5,444 bases of DNA from Gammaproteobacteria bacterium (GTDB lineage: Bacteria > Pseudomonadota > Gammaproteobacteria > UBA9214): assembly GCA_003454335.1 (NCBI GenBank), contig DMKK01000218.1, positions 1-5,444 of the forward strand, given 5' to 3'. The position numbers and the translations under genes were made by a program. How positions within the stretch are numbered: position 1 is the first letter of the stretch; every line of letters begins with the position of its first letter. Below are positions 5,298-5,444 of the stretch, piece after piece. The notes under the pieces were generated by a model that made no database searches, was not told the origin of the DNA, and worked only from the letters and a program-made list of their open reading frames with translations.

Positions 5298-5444
5298 TTA
5301 TCCTGTCTCCACAACCGGCTGGGCGAGTATCCAGAGGCTGAACATGGTGTAGCCCACCATCAGGAGCAGCATGGGGAACTGGCTTGCCAATGCCGCGCGG
5401 CTGTCCCTGAAAGTGCGCAAGGCCATGACGTGCGCGAGGTAGAC
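5298..5444 (-). CDS. Unidentified membrane protein, C-terminal fragment
   Basis: An open frame enters from the right edge and stops at TAA (5298-5300), leaving 48 residues. It has a short basic stretch (ALRTFRDSR, 8-16) followed by a strong hydrophobic segment (about 24-41, including FPMLLLMVGYTMFSLWIL) and a short polar tail, AQPVVETG. This looks like the last transmembrane helix of an inner-membrane protein with the preceding loop in the cytoplasm by the positive-inside rule. I do not recognise the family from this fragment. Support for coding is the uninterrupted frame to the edge, the clean charge-then-hydrophobic layout, and the same strand as the next gene. Confidence 0.6.
   Translation of the reverse strand, partial: VYLAHVMALRTFRDSRAALASQFPMLLLMVGYTMFSLWILAQPVVETG

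Overview
The window reads as chromosomal DNA of a gammaproteobacterium of moderate to fairly high GC content. The evidence is a ThiG C-terminus and a TrmB of gammaproteobacterial type, and palindromic repeats of the 'GTAGGAGCG' REP class, which are typical of Pseudomonas, Xanthomonas and other gammaproteobacteria. I cannot name a genus. No transposase, integrase, CRISPR array, tRNA or rRNA is visible.

Layout from left to right. (1) Positions 2-124 hold the last 40 codons of thiG (thiazole synthase), + strand. (2) Positions 158-223 are a perfect 27-bp inverted repeat made of two facing REP units, lying between two convergent genes. (3) Positions 242-1540, - strand, encode a canonical MscS-family mechanosensitive channel of 432 aa. 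(4) A 94-bp divergent intergenic region follows. (5) trmB, the tRNA m7G46 methyltransferase, occupies 1635-2321 on the + strand and most likely starts at a TTG. (6) Positions 2322-2464 hold a cluster of three further REP units. (7) Positions 2465-3433, + strand, encode a patatin-like phospholipase with a twin-arginine signal and a lipobox. (8) A 38-bp convergent gap contains a run of nine C. (9) Positions 3472-5193, - strand, encode a 573-aa exported protein with a periplasmic coiled coil and a divergent MscS-like membrane/beta core. (10) Positions 5298-5444, - strand, hold the last 48 codons of an unidentified membrane protein.

How the genes relate. thiG and trmB are adjacent in some gammaproteobacteria (the Pseudomonas thiS-thiG-trmB order). 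Here an mscS gene on the opposite strand sits between them. The patatin-like lipase and the two channel-like proteins all act at the cell envelope (lipid hydrolysis, and membrane tension or osmotic response), but the orientations do not make them one operon, so a joint function is only a guess. I see no complete undescribed system. The points most worth a second look are the divergent MscS-like protein with what looks like a duplicated beta domain, the Tat-lipoprotein form of the patatin, and the REP clusters that share a conserved 14-nt linker.
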